Origin: CAVQBP01 sp963782475
GTDB taxonomy: Bacteria; Bacteroidota; Ignavibacteria; Ignavibacteriales; Ignavibacteriaceae
Length of the DNA stretch: 64,000 nt
Assembly: GCA_963782475.1 (NCBI GenBank)
Contig: CAWAJW010000018.1
Span: forward strand, 21,157-85,156
Direction: 5' to 3'
Part shown: positions 27,833-37,912 of the stretch, piece after piece
Layout: every line of letters starts with the position of its first letter
Position numbering within the stretch: the first letter of the stretch is position 1
Program-made: the position numbers and the translations under genes
Notes under the pieces: model-generated
What the model was told of the DNA's origin: nothing
What the model saw: the letters and a program-made list of their open reading frames with translations, nothing else
Database searches by the model: none

Positions 27833-28372
27833 ATGAAGCTATTAAAAATAGAATTTTTACTTCCATTAGCTGCGGTCATTTTTCTAATGACAAATATTTC
27901 ATTGCAGGCAAATGAAATTACCGGATTTAAACCGGACAGCGCTATTTCAAAAGAAGTCCGGCAAAAAATCAGGAACAATTTATTTTATTCGGTTTTTGAT
28001 TGGGTTACTGTTAGTGCACATGATGGAAATGTAACGCTTCGCGGCTATGTTCACCTTCCCTGGGATAAAGCATTCTTTGAGAAAATCACAAAGGGAGTGG
28101 ATGGTGTCAGATCGGTTTCGGATAAATTAAAGAAAACAAACGGACCCGATGAACTTCGTTACAAAGCTGCAGAAGCAATATATGGAAGCCCGGATTTTGA
28201 AAAATATGCATTCATGAAAGACCCGCCGGTCCATATTATTGTAATAAGCAACCGGATAATTCTTGAAGGCACCGTAGCATCTAAAGTGGAAAAAAGCTGG
28301 GCCGATTTACTCATACAATGGCGTACCAGTGCTTTTAAAGTTAAAAATGATTTATCAGTTGAAAAAAGTTAA
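27833..28372 (+). CDS. Exported protein with two BON domains
   Basis: The 179-residue protein has a signal peptide (LPLAAVIFLMTNISLQANE) and is therefore periplasmic. Two BON domains follow, about 60 residues each: the first reads VRQKIRNNLFYSVFDWVTVS with DGNVTLRGYVHLPWDKAFFE, and the second ends IISNRIILEGTVASKVEKSW-like. BON domains bind membranes or phospholipids, as in OsmY and in mechanosensitive channels. The role here is unknown, and envelope-stress protection is a common inference. A ribosome site AAGGAG precedes the ATG by about 10 bases. Confidence 0.85.
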   Translation: MKLLKIEFLLPLAAVIFLMTNISLQANEITGFKPDSAISKEVRQKIRNNLFYSVFDWVTVSAHDGNVTLRGYVHLPWDKAFFEKITKGVDGVRSVSDKLKKTNGPDELRYKAAEAIYGSPDFEKYAFMKDPPVHIIVISNRIILEGTVASKVEKSWADLLIQWRTSAFKVKNDLSVEKS

Positions 28373-28627
28373 GGGGAGCTGGATCCATGGACATTAAGTC
28401 AGAAGTATGAGCAAGTTCAAGTACAAGTTCATGTTTATGAGCAAGCCCGGTGCTCTTATCAAAAAATTAATATGCAATTTTGCAGTCACCCGGATCATAC
28501 ATCTGTGCAAATCATGAAATCTTCCTCTTTTCTATGTTTTATTATTTTTTCTATCTTTAAATCACCGTTAAAATTTAAACCGGCTAAGAATACTATTTTA
28601 AGTTAATAAGTTAATTGGAGAATTTAT

Positions 28628-29338
28628 ATGAAGAGTGTAAATCATGAATCTGCTGTTTGTCAAACTTGCAAGAAAGAAAAAAATATTCATCAAATGCGCC
28701 CCGTAATTTCAATTCGGCCTGCAATTCTTCAGCTGATGAATAAAGACGGTTTTGAGCCTGATCCGCATGGCTATGTATGCCTTGATGATCTAAATAAATA
28801 TAGAAAGCAGTATATCCAGAATGTAATGGAAGAAGAAAAAGGAGTAATGAATACTAATGATAAAGAAGTCTTTGATAGTATTGTCGAAAGAGATTTAATT
28901 TCAAGGAATGTTGAACAGGACATAGATAAAAAATTAACTTTTGGACAAAAATTATCGGACAATATTGCGAAGTTCGGAGGAAGCTGGAGGTTTATTATAT
29001 TATTTATGTCTTTTCTGATTATCTGGATGATTATTAATGTTATTTTCCTGACCGCAAGAGCTTTCGATCCATTTCCATTTATCCTTTTAAATTTGATTTT
29101 ATCATGCATCGCAGCAATTCAAGCTCCAGTAATTATGATGAGCCAAAACCGGCAGGAGGAAAAAGACCGAATGCGTTCCCTTCATGATTACCAGGTAAAC
29201 CTTAAAGCCGAAGTTGAAATAAGACTGCTGCACGATAAGATTGATCATATACTTGTTCAGCATGGGCAAAGGATGCTTGAAATTCAGCAGATACAGGTGG
29301 ATTTGATGGAAGAAATTTCCAGTAAGATGAAGAAATGA
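28628..29338 (+). CDS. DUF1003 family membrane protein
   Basis: The 236-residue protein has an N-terminal region with CQTCKKEKNIHQM (a possible metal-binding pair of cysteines), then KLSDNIAKFGGSWRFIILF and two membrane helices at about residues 118-140 and 148-170, ending in APVIMMSQNRQEEKDRMRS. This is the hallmark sequence of DUF1003 proteins. A charged C-terminal helix follows with HDKIDHILVQHGQRMLEIQ. Function is not established for the family. A ribosome site TGGAGAA lies before the ATG. Confidence 0.88.
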   Translation: MKSVNHESAVCQTCKKEKNIHQMRPVISIRPAILQLMNKDGFEPDPHGYVCLDDLNKYRKQYIQNVMEEEKGVMNTNDKEVFDSIVERDLISRNVEQDIDKKLTFGQKLSDNIAKFGGSWRFIILFMSFLIIWMIINVIFLTARAFDPFPFILLNLILSCIAAIQAPVIMMSQNRQEEKDRMRSLHDYQVNLKAEVEIRLLHDKIDHILVQHGQRMLEIQQIQVDLMEEISSKMKK

Positions 29339-29570
29339 GCTAACCAGCTATTTAAAACCGGAATTATGCTGCTGTGGAACGTTGGAGTAATAAAGGAAAA
29401 CCCGAAAGATTGGGGAAAGCTTGTTAAAACATAAAATCGAAAAACAATTTTAAGGTAAATATATTTTCCAAGAGCTTGTAAATTTGAAGTTAACTCTTTA
29501 GTTTTTTATTGAATTTTCATTTATATACTTTAATGATTGATCATTCTGAATATTTTTTGAAAGGCATATT

Positions 29571-30064
29571 TTGGAATTTAAAATTAATCCGGAAACTAGG
29601 ATAGGGCATATTCATTTAACTGTATCTAGATCTCGAAAGATCGTTAAAATTTTACAGGGATCTTCTCGGTTTTGAAATTACCCAGGGTTACGGAGATTCG
29701 GCAGTCTTTTTATCTGCCGGGGGTTATCATCATCATATAGGGTTAAATACCTGGGCAGGAGAAGGAGCTACTGCTCCGCCCGGAGGTCATACCGGGCTTT
29801 ATCATTTTGCTATTCTTTATCCATCCAGAAAAGAATTAGCTAGAATTGTAAAAAGATTATTTGAACTCAATTATAAAATTGAGGGAGCATCGGATCACGG
29901 AGTTTCGGAATCTATTTATATTACCGATCCGGATGGAAACGGGGTTGAACTTTATGCAGACAGGCAGGAAGAAAAATGGCCGGTTGATTCGGAAGGACAT
30001 TTACAGATGGTCTACAAAACAGCTTGATGTTTTAAACCTTCTGTCGGAACTGGATGATGAATAA
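29571..30064 (+). CDS. VOC/glyoxalase family protein (two extra bases)
   Basis: Vicinal oxygen chelate enzymes bind a metal in a paired beta-alpha-beta fold and act on diverse substrates. The start is a TTG at 29571 preceded by GAAAGG. The frame breaks at an extra A at 29628 and again at an extra G near 30010. Removing both gives about 163 residues: RIGHIHLTVSDLERSLKFYR, then DLLGFEITQGYGDSAVFLS, then GHTGLYHFAILYPSRKELAR, then YITDPDGNGVELYADR. The likely metal ligands are His in GHIHL, His in LYHFA and Glu in VELYAD. This resembles catechol-2,3-dioxygenase-like proteins of the CatE type. Substrate unknown. Confidence 0.75.
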
Positions 30065-30093
30065 TAATTTTTAATTTCTAAAGACTAATGGTA

Positions 30094-30117
30094 GTGGATG
30101 CAAGATTTTGCATCCAC
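30094..30117. repeat. Short perfect palindrome between genes
   Basis: GTGGATGCAA (30094-30103) and TTGCATCCAC (30108-30117) form a perfect 10-base stem with a GATT loop. It lies between the VOC gene and glgP with no T run after it, so it looks more like a dispersed palindromic element than an intrinsic terminator. Confidence 0.6.
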
Positions 30118-30166
30118 AGCAGCCAAGATATTGAAAATTCAGAAACAAAAAATAAATTGAGGTTTC

Positions 30167-32681
30167 ATGGGACTTAAAAACGGTTCTGTATTTTTTACAG
30201 ATAAAGAGAGCCTGGAAAGTTATTCACTTACCAACCAGTTTGCCGAACATATGGAATTTATGCTGGTAAAGGATAAATTTACAGCCACAGGGGAAGATGC
30301 ATATTATGCCCTTTCATTATCAATTAGGGATCGCCTTGTAAGACGCTGGCTCCGTACTCAATTAAAATATACACAGGAAGATACTAAAAGAGTTTACTAT
30401 TTATCCCTGGAATTTTTAATGGGAAGGCTGCTTGGAAATGCTTTAATAAACCTTGGCTATTATGATGAATGCTATAATATTCTTAAAGATAATGGATACA
30501 GCCTGGAAGCAATTAGAGATTATGAAAATGATATGGGATTGGGTAACGGCGGTCTAGGCAGGCTAGCTGCATGCTTTTTAGATTCAATGGCGACTATGGA
30601 ACTGCCGGCTTTTGGTTATGGGATTAGGTATAAATATGGAATATTTGAGCAGGAAATTGAGAATGGCTACCAGGTAGAAAGAGCCGATAACTGGCTTATC
30701 TTTGGAAATCCATGGGAAATTTTAAGAAGAAAGCTGGAGTACAGAGTTAAGTTTTACGGCAGAGTTGTTCAAAATCCTGAGGATAAATTGAAATTCGAAT
30801 GGGTAGATACGCAGGATGTTATGGCAATCGCATATGATGTGCCTGTCCCCGGTTATAATACAAACACGGTAAATAACTTAAGGTTGTGGGAAGCAAAGGC
30901 GACAAAATCTTTCAGCTTTGAGGATTTTAACAGTGGTAATTATCTTGCAGCAGTTGAAAGCAAGAATACATCGGAGAATATTTCCAAAGTGCTTTATCCG
31001 AACGACACAATTGATAAAGGGAAATATTTAAGGTTGAGGCAGCAGTACTTTTTTGTTTCTGCAACTTTGCAGGATATAATAAGGAAATATAAAATCAATC
31101 ATAAAACTTATGATAAATTTGCTGAGAAAACCGCGATACAATTAAATGATACTCACCCGGTAATTGCCATACCGGAATTGATGAGAATTCTTATCGATAT
31201 AGAAGGCTTAAGCTGGGATGATGCCTGGAATATTGCTACTAAAACATTTTCATATACAAACCATACAGTAGTTCCCGAAGCCCTTGAAGAATGGTCGGTG
31301 ACAATTATGGAGAATTTGCTGCCGCGTCATCTTATGATTATTTATGAAATAAACAGGAGATTCCTGGAATTTGTAAGAAAAAATTATACTACGGATGATT
31401 CTATTATTTCAGAACTTTCAATAATAAGAGATCAGCCGGATAAGAAAATTAAAATGTCGAACTTGGCTATAGTCGGAAGTCATACTGTAAATGGTGTTGC
31501 GGCTCTGCATACCGAGATTTTAAAGAAAATTATTTTTCATCATTTTTATAAGCTATTCCCTAAAAAATTTATAAATGTAACAAACGGGATTACACCCAGG
31601 CGATGGCTTAAAACAGCAAATCCTCTTTTATCCGGTTTGATTACAGATAAAATCGGGAATGGATGGATTACAAAGCTAACCGAATTAAAGAAGCTTGAGA
31701 AGTTAATTGATGATCCTGAATTTTGTGAAAATTGGCGCAGCAGTAAATGGCTTACCAAGAAACTATTGATCGGCTATATACAAAATGAACATAAAATTAA
31801 AATAAACCCGGAGTCAATATTTGATGTACAGATAAAAAGATTCCATGAATATAAGCGTCAGCTATTGAATGTATTTCATATTATTACACTTTATAATAGA
31901 ATCAAGGATAATCCCGGAGCTGATATTGTACCGCGGACAGTGATATTCAGCGGGAAGGCCGCACCAGCTTATTTTATGGCTAAAATTGTAATTAAGCTGA
32001 TAAATTCTGTTGCAGATGTAGTTAATAACGATGAGGATGTCGGGGATGAATTGAAAGTTGTTTTCCTTAAGAATTATTCTGTAAGCCTTGCCGAGAAAAT
32101 AATTCCTGCCGCTGATCTTTCAGAACAGATATCTACTGCCGGGTTTGAAGCTTCGGGTACGGGTAATATGAAGCTTGCGTTAAACGGAGCTATTACTATC
32201 GGTACAATGGATGGTGCAAATATTGAAATCCGGGAAGAAGTCGGTGAGGATAATATATTTATCTTTGGTCTTTTGGCGGAGGAAGTAGTAAAGCTGAAAA
32301 AAAACGGTTATAATCCTAAAGAGTATTACAATAATGATCCTGAGTTAAAGCGGGTTGTTGATATGATTGGCGGGAATTATTTTAATAAGAATGAACCCGG
32401 GTATCTTTCAGCCGATTATAGAAGGCTTAATGGGTTATGATTACTATTGTCTTTTTGCCGACTATGCTTCATATATAAAAGCGCAAAAGAAGATAGATAA
32501 TTTGTATAAAAACCAGGATGAATGGACAAAAAAATCAATACTGAACTGTGCAAGAATAGGGAAGTTTTCATCCGATCGTTCTATCAAAGAATATGCGCAA
32601 AAAATCTGGAATGTTAAACCAGTTAAAGTTGAACTTGAAAGCTTAAATATTAAACATGAAGAAAATCAAATTAAAAGATGA
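30167..32681 (+). CDS. glgP: Glycogen/starch phosphorylase (one extra base near the 3' end)
   Basis: The enzyme releases glucose 1-phosphate from alpha-glucans with phosphate. The frame is open from the ATG at 30167, and an extra G in the G3 run at 32399-32401 shifts it. Removing it gives about 837 residues, the usual size. Visible motifs are NDMGLGNGGLGRLAACFLDS in the N-terminal half, KRFHEYKRQLLN, and the pyridoxal-phosphate site EASGTGNMKLALNGAITIG with the lysine near residue 665. The C-terminal part after the break reads LFADYASYIKAQKKIDNLY and ARIGKFSSDRSIKEYAQKIW. It overlaps the SDR gene by 4 bases. Confidence 0.95.
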
Positions 32682-33364
32682 AGACTGCCTTAGTAACCGG
32701 TGCTAATAGGGGAATCGGTTTTGAAATAGCAAAAGAGCTGGCAGAAAAAGGATTCTATGTTTTTCTCTCCGCAAGAGATAATGAAAAAGGGAATAAAGCT
32801 GTAGAAGATCTCAGGAAGAAAAGTTTTTATGTTGAATTTCTTGAAATGGATGTTTCGGATAAAAAGAGCATTGAGCGTGCATATTCTGAGTTTAAATCTA
32901 AATCAAAAAGTCTTGATGTACTGGTAAACAATGCAGCCATCCTTATTGATAACTGTGATATTATAAATCTCAGCCTGGTTACTTTCCAGCAAACAATAAC
33001 TATAAATACAATAGGGCCCTTCCTGGTTATACAGGCTTTTCTACCCCATATGAAAAAGGATGCCCGGATAATTAATATATCCAGCGATTCCGGTTCTCTG
33101 CATCGGATGGGAAGCAAGACGCCGGCATATAGTATCTCAAAAACTGCTTTAAATGCGGTTACAAAGCAATTCGCTTCGGCTTTAAAAAGGAAAGGAATAG
33201 CTATTAATTCGGTACATCCCGGGTGGGTAAGAACTGATATGGGGGGATTGCTTGCGCCGCGCACTTTAAAGAAAGGCGCAGAAACCGTTGTTTGGCTCGC
33301 ATCTGAGGCTCCACTGGATTTAACAGGAAAATTTTTCTATGATAAAAAAGAAATGGAATGGTAA
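32678..33364 (+). CDS. Short-chain dehydrogenase/reductase
   Basis: The 228-residue protein is a classical SDR using NAD(P)H. The cofactor loop TGANRGIGFEIAKEL is at residues 7-21, VNNAAIL follows, ISSDSGS precedes the active site, and the catalytic tyrosine and lysine are in YSISKTALNAV. PGWVRTDMGG is the typical C-terminal motif. It resembles carbonyl-reductase-like SDRs. The start ATG overlaps the glgP stop (ATGA), so the two may be co-expressed, but a metabolic link is unclear. Confidence 0.9.
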   Translation: MKTALVTGANRGIGFEIAKELAEKGFYVFLSARDNEKGNKAVEDLRKKSFYVEFLEMDVSDKKSIERAYSEFKSKSKSLDVLVNNAAILIDNCDIINLSLVTFQQTITINTIGPFLVIQAFLPHMKKDARIINISSDSGSLHRMGSKTPAYSISKTALNAVTKQFASALKRKGIAINSVHPGWVRTDMGGLLAPRTLKKGAETVVWLASEAPLDLTGKFFYDKKEMEW

Positions 33365-33375
33365 ATCCCGTGTTT

Positions 33376-33405
33376 TGTAGAGACGTTTGGCAAAACGTCT
33401 CTACA
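33376..33405. repeat. Perfect 13-base palindrome (dispersed AGAGACG type)
   Basis: TGTAGAGACGTTT (33376-33388) and AAACGTCTCTACA (33393-33405) are exact complements with a 4-base loop. It lies between convergent genes and could serve as a bidirectional transcription stop. A related core AGAGACGG/CCGTCTCT occurs at 59615-59653. Confidence 0.7.
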
Positions 33406-33412
33406 GAAATAA

Positions 33413-33625
33413 TTAAGCTTGTGCAGTCTTTTTATTTGTACTTATTTTTAAGGCAAACCATATCGGGCAAAAGTTCATAAGAGCAGTTATTAAAAAAACT
33501 ACTCCGAATATACCTAATAGAATTGCCAGCCAGCCGGAAACGACATTAGTTAAAATTAAAACCGCAAACAAGACAGCTAATAAAATCCTAATTACCTTAT
33601 CAGCTGAACCTATGTTTTTTTTCAT
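33413..33625 (-). CDS. DUF2892-type small membrane protein
   Basis: The 70-residue protein has the DUF2892 pattern: a short basic start (MKKNIGSADKVIR), then two hydrophobic helices with a central GWLAILLGIFGVVFLITAL and the family ending NFCPIWFAL. The family also occurs as the membrane domain of YgaP. Its role is unknown. It stands alone, converging on the SDR gene. Confidence 0.88.
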   Translation of the reverse strand: MKKNIGSADKVIRILLAVLFAVLILTNVVSGWLAILLGIFGVVFLITALMNFCPIWFALKISTNKKTAQA

Positions 33626-33752
33626 ATTAAAAATCCTTTCTGAAAAACTGTCAATTGGATTAAAGCCACTTAAAAAGGATTCAGAATAATTTCAAATATT
33701 ATTATAAACTTAAAATTCCGAAGATTTCGATAAAGCTTCATTGTGAATCACG

Positions 33753-36581
33753 TTATTTTAGCAGAATTATTTTTTTCGTGTTCTTATAACTTCCTTTGTC
33801 GTAACCCGCTTCAATAGTATAGAAATAAACTCCGCTGCTAAGGTTAGATGCGTTAAGAATAATTTCATGCAAACCGGCATTTTGTCTGCCCGTGAAAAGA
33901 TCTTTAACTTTTCTACCAAGAATATCATACAAAATTAATTTTACATGGCTTTCTTCGGCTAAAGAATACTTTATTGTTGTTGTTGGATTAAAGGGATTTG
34001 GATAATTTTGAAATAAATTAAATGCCAATGGAACGTTTTGATGTGATTCTACACCTGTTACAAGTTTAGAACCTGTCGGGAAAAATATATTATCCAGCCA
34101 TACACCCTGAGAAGTACCTGCCGGTCTGTAATTTTCGTATAACCACGTTAAAACATGCTTTCCGGCGGGCAAAAAGCTCTTTACAAAAAACCAATCGTGG
34201 TAATCTGTAAAATATCCGGAAAAAGTGCTGTCAATTAGAAATTGAAGAGCGCCATATGATGTATTTGTCTTAACAGCAAAAACCAGGATACTGTCATAAG
34301 GTAAATCGATAGTTATTTCCAATGTGGATGTTTGATATGCTCCAATATTCCCGCTTTGCAGTGAAAAGCTTCCTGTTTGTGCTGTCTTATTCGTTATGGT
34401 CCATGGAGCGTCACCATAAGTTTTCCATGTAAATAAATCATTCAGATTATTATGTTCAAATGTTTCAGCAAATTTATCTGCCACTACTGCATAGGAAGTT
34501 GTTGAAGAAATAAAGTTCCTTTCTGAACCTTCAGAATCTTTAACGGTAATATTTAGATTTAAAGAATAAATACCTCTATGCGATGGTGTTAAGCCTGCTG
34601 TTGGACCATTCGTAGTAAGCTGATTCGAATTCGATGAATCAAGCAGCCAGGTAAAATCTGTATTAAATTTTCCGGCCAAAGGGGCGTAGACCTTTCCTGT
34701 AAAATCGGTATTTTCATTTAATTTTGCATCTGTAAATTTTGGTTCAATATCGGCAGCAAATAGCTGATCGGGAATATAGTTAGATGAAATACTATCATTG
34801 GAATTATAAATCATCTTAGGAAAATCAAAAGTCTGGTCAGCATCAATTCCGGCATTTGCCAGCAGCGAGTCACCTAATGAATCGGTCGGCAATGTATTAT
34901 CCGTAATTCTCCATATTGCTTCCTGGGCAAAATAATCATCAAAGAAATTGCAATAGTAACCAAGTGAGTCAATGTATTGAACGAGTTTGAGTAAAGGAAT
35001 TGCTGCTTTTATGCCGTTCCATGTTTCGAGCGGCGGCGCGGCAATAAACGGGGCAAAAAAATCAGGTGCCAGCCTGTAATGATCGATGCAGGCGGCATAA
35101 ATTCCATTTAATGTTTTAGTTTCCCCTGGTTTTACAAATAAATTGCCTGACTTGATAACAACCAGGTTCTGCTTTTCATTATCCTTATTAAGAAATACAT
35201 CTCCCGGGTTGATATCTATAATTAATCCAGCCTGGCCGGCGATCTTATCAATGTCAGATTGAAGAAGCGGTTTGGAAACGTCTCCCATTAAATCGTTTAG
35301 ATGCCCATCAACAGCAATTGAAAGTAAAGATGAAGAATTAACTATTTGTTTGTCTTTATTTATATCATCTGCAGGATGTCTTGAATGAAATAAATTTACA
35401 AAATCATCATTATTTAATGTTGTTCCGTCCTTTGAATTTTTCCAGCTTCCGTCAGGTTGTTTATTCCAGTCATTATATTGATCCGGCAGGCCCAATAGAT
35501 GCCCTACTTCGTGTCCAAATACGCCCGGCCGGCTGTCCGAAGGGAACCATTTACCTCCGGTTGCAGCATCAGTATTCGGAGAGCCTATACCCGAGCAGTA
35601 TGATCTTCCATCACCGCACGGAAGTTCAATATTATCAAAACCGGGTGTTCCCGGCGGTGAAGTTGCTCCAGGATGTGAAATAACCCCGACATCCATCTCT
35701 ATTTTTTTCCCGGTGCTTGTTGTCGCTCCGTTCCAAGTGTTATAAATATCTTTAACTATTTTTAATTCATTTGCATCATTATCGCAGGCACCGTAAAATT
35801 CCAGGTTCAATTTAATATGGATTGTTTTATCGGGAGGTGAAAATCCATCAAAATAATTCCCTGTAATTGAAACATCATCACCGAAAAAAAGTCCCTTAGA
35901 ACTTAAGGAACCTGTGCCGTTTGCTAAAGCTTCGCCAATAGTTTCTTCATAGCCTATTTCAACAGGAGGATGCGGAATTGGTACTATATCATCGGCGGGA
36001 TAAGCAGGTTTATATTTTGTTAGTAATTTTACAAGGTTTGCCCTGGAGAAATTCTTTTTATCTACAGAAAAAGAGGAGCCGAAGGCAGTATTGCATGGAT
36101 CCATGGGAATGATATTGATTTTCTCCGACGGAGTGTAATCCAGATTATAACCGGAAGGAACATTAGAATTTATTGATTTAATTATATTTTGTATTTCCTG
36201 CTGAAGAGTATTTTTAACAAAAACCTGTTTAGTATTTCCATCTGCTGTTATTGTTATTACTGCAACAGATCCGTCAAGTATTGAATCATCCTGAAAACTG
36301 CTGCTTAATGAAAAGAAATTATTATTTTGAATAGCCAGCCAGATCTGTTCTACTTTTGGAGTGCCGATACTGAATGTTGTATCAGTTAAGATTTCAGGAA
36401 CAGCCTGATTTATTCTCGCAAATTTAACCGTTCCATCTGCAAGAATTATTATGGATTCAGTAACTGACCATGGTCCTGCACCACCTGTTGCACCAACAAG
36501 TTTAAAATCAGAGGGAGGGTTTTGTGAATAAATAAATTCACAAAGAAATAAAAATAAAGCAATAAGTTTGTAAACTTTCAT
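33753..36581 (-). CDS. Type IX-secreted metalloprotease (metzincin-like)
   Basis: The 942-residue protein starts with a signal peptide (LIALFLFLCEFIYSQ) from the ATG at 36581, which has GGGAGC upstream. A zinc-binding motif GHEVGHLLGLPDQY lies near residue 357, which is HExxHxxGxxD, the snapalysin-type third ligand. CGDGRSYCSGIGS precedes it. The middle holds a PKD- or cadherin-like segment with NLNITVKDSEG and a jelly-roll-like segment. The last 90 residues are a sorting domain, FQNYPNPFNPTTTIKYSLA then GVYFYTIEAGYDKGSYKNTK, which directs secretion by the type IX system. The target substrate is unknown. Confidence 0.85.
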   Translation of the reverse strand: MKVYKLIALFLFLCEFIYSQNPPSDFKLVGATGGAGPWSVTESIIILADGTVKFARINQAVPEILTDTTFSIGTPKVEQIWLAIQNNNFFSLSSSFQDDSILDGSVAVITITADGNTKQVFVKNTLQQEIQNIIKSINSNVPSGYNLDYTPSEKINIIPMDPCNTAFGSSFSVDKKNFSRANLVKLLTKYKPAYPADDIVPIPHPPVEIGYEETIGEALANGTGSLSSKGLFFGDDVSITGNYFDGFSPPDKTIHIKLNLEFYGACDNDANELKIVKDIYNTWNGATTSTGKKIEMDVGVISHPGATSPPGTPGFDNIELPCGDGRSYCSGIGSPNTDAATGGKWFPSDSRPGVFGHEVGHLLGLPDQYNDWNKQPDGSWKNSKDGTTLNNDDFVNLFHSRHPADDINKDKQIVNSSSLLSIAVDGHLNDLMGDVSKPLLQSDIDKIAGQAGLIIDINPGDVFLNKDNEKQNLVVIKSGNLFVKPGETKTLNGIYAACIDHYRLAPDFFAPFIAAPPLETWNGIKAAIPLLKLVQYIDSLGYYCNFFDDYFAQEAIWRITDNTLPTDSLGDSLLANAGIDADQTFDFPKMIYNSNDSISSNYIPDQLFAADIEPKFTDAKLNENTDFTGKVYAPLAGKFNTDFTWLLDSSNSNQLTTNGPTAGLTPSHRGIYSLNLNITVKDSEGSERNFISSTTSYAVVADKFAETFEHNNLNDLFTWKTYGDAPWTITNKTAQTGSFSLQSGNIGAYQTSTLEITIDLPYDSILVFAVKTNTSYGALQFLIDSTFSGYFTDYHDWFFVKSFLPAGKHVLTWLYENYRPAGTSQGVWLDNIFFPTGSKLVTGVESHQNVPLAFNLFQNYPNPFNPTTTIKYSLAEESHVKLILYDILGRKVKDLFTGRQNAGLHEIILNASNLSSGVYFYTIEAGYDKGSYKNTKKIILLK

Positions 36582-36743
36582 TATTGCTCCCTTTCTTGAG
36601 TACACAGCATTAATGATAAAGAAATATTTTTTTTCATGTAGATTCTCTTGAACTTTTTATAATTACATAAAATGGAATCTTAATTAAGCCTCTTTCTATC
36701 CCGAATAATCCGGAAGTCTTCCCAACATTACTAAATTATTGAA

Positions 36744-36793
36744 CCGGAGGATTTCATGTTGTTTTTTATCAGCATTTATTCGAAATCCTCCGG
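36744..36793. repeat. Perfect 12-base inverted repeat with long loop
   Basis: CCGGAGGATTTC (36744-36755) and GAAATCCTCCGG (36782-36793) match exactly with a 26-base loop containing six T residues. It lies between the stop of the 36818 gene and the start of the metalloprotease gene, so it may act as a transcript end or mRNA stabiliser. Confidence 0.6.
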
Positions 36794-36817
36794 AGAATGA
36801 GATCCCGTTAGAAAATA

Positions 36818-37864
36818 TTAAGGTATGTAGACATGCTTTTCAATTACATTAATTTCGGAAACCCTGCAGCTGAGATCAGACCAGACTCGGAATGTTCCAT
36901 CATTTATAAGAGGCAGCGGCTTCCCCCTTCCATCTTTAAGACCAGAAGAGACGCTGACCCTGGCTACTATTCCGAATAGATAAGTTTTGAATTTTTCAAC
37001 AACAAACTCTGCGGCTAATTCTCCATTTTTAAAAGAATGTTGATATGTCATCGGTGCATATTCTCCTAATCCGCTATTAGGACCAAAATTATGAACAGGA
37101 GATATCTTGTTATCTAAATAATCCCAGCCTGTGGGTCCGGGAATCATTTCCCACGCGGCAATAATTATGCTGGAACTTGCCGATGTAGAACCTGACGGTG
37201 ATAAAACAGGAGGAACAGGAATTTTTGAATCATTAATTAGTACATACCAGCGATCGGTTCCGGCGCAATCAATTACCGGCTGAACACTAACTACACCATA
37301 GGTATGAACCGGATTGTAAATAATTCCTACTACTGCATCGGTATAAGTATAGTTTTGATTGGTCATTATTTGAGCAAAACTATAAAGAGATCCGGTTTCT
37401 TTGGATGAAACAGCAAATCCGGATGAAGATTTCCAGGCCAGTGCAAATAGATGATCTGCGGGAGGAGGAAGAAACCAATAATTTTTCCAATCGGCACCAC
37501 TCGGGATATATAAAGAATCCGGCCAGGCAAGACGGAACTTATTTTTCAAATTAATTGAAAATGTTCCTTTTAACAGCTTATCATGTGATAGTAATTTTTT
37601 CTGAAAGGATTCTTCGGTAAAAATTTTTCCTTTTGCAGCAAGCCGGTCTATTTCCATTGCAGAATTATATACTTCCTCATTAAAATCTCCGTGTAAATCT
37701 TGAGGTACTAATTCTTCATTTATTTTTTGAGGAGGAAAGTTTTTAACCGGGATTGTAAAATTTGTACCGGCAATTAAATCCGGATCAATTTTCGGCCTTT
37801 CTTTCATGGAATTTTTTTGTCTGGTTGATTTTTCAATAATCATCTCATCATAGATCTTTTTCAT
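36818..37864 (-). CDS. Hypothetical protein
   Basis: This 348-residue protein is not recognised. It has no signal peptide: the N-terminus is charged (MKKIYDEMIIEKSTRQKNSM). The middle has aromatic- and proline-rich segments such as WPDSLYIPSGADWKNYWF and PPPADHLFALAWKSSSGF, and a serine-rich loop SPSGSTSASSSIIIAAWE. Near the end is NSGLGEYAPMTYQHSFKNGE. The beta-rich pattern suggests a globular domain rather than repeats. It lies between two leftward genes for surface proteins and may be part of the same unit. The gap to the 37913 gene is 48 bases. Confidence 0.6.
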   Translation of the reverse strand: MKKIYDEMIIEKSTRQKNSMKERPKIDPDLIAGTNFTIPVKNFPPQKINEELVPQDLHGDFNEEVYNSAMEIDRLAAKGKIFTEESFQKKLLSHDKLLKGTFSINLKNKFRLAWPDSLYIPSGADWKNYWFLPPPADHLFALAWKSSSGFAVSSKETGSLYSFAQIMTNQNYTYTDAVVGIIYNPVHTYGVVSVQPVIDCAGTDRWYVLINDSKIPVPPVLSPSGSTSASSSIIIAAWEMIPGPTGWDYLDNKISPVHNFGPNSGLGEYAPMTYQHSFKNGELAAEFVVEKFKTYLFGIVARVSVSSGLKDGRGKPLPLINDGTFRVWSDLSCRVSEINVIEKHVYIP

Positions 37865-37912
37865 AATGAACCTCCATTGTTATATTGTTAAAGTAAATAG
37901 TAGATATAAGTA

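Noticed and set aside
28405..28447. Repeated ATGAGCAAG words before the DUF1003 gene
   Set aside because: Only two short copies with different flanks. No array or regular spacing.
29396..29434. Short frame reading IKENPKDWGKLVKT after the DUF1003 gene
   Set aside because: It is too short and has no ribosome site, so chance is as likely as a remnant.
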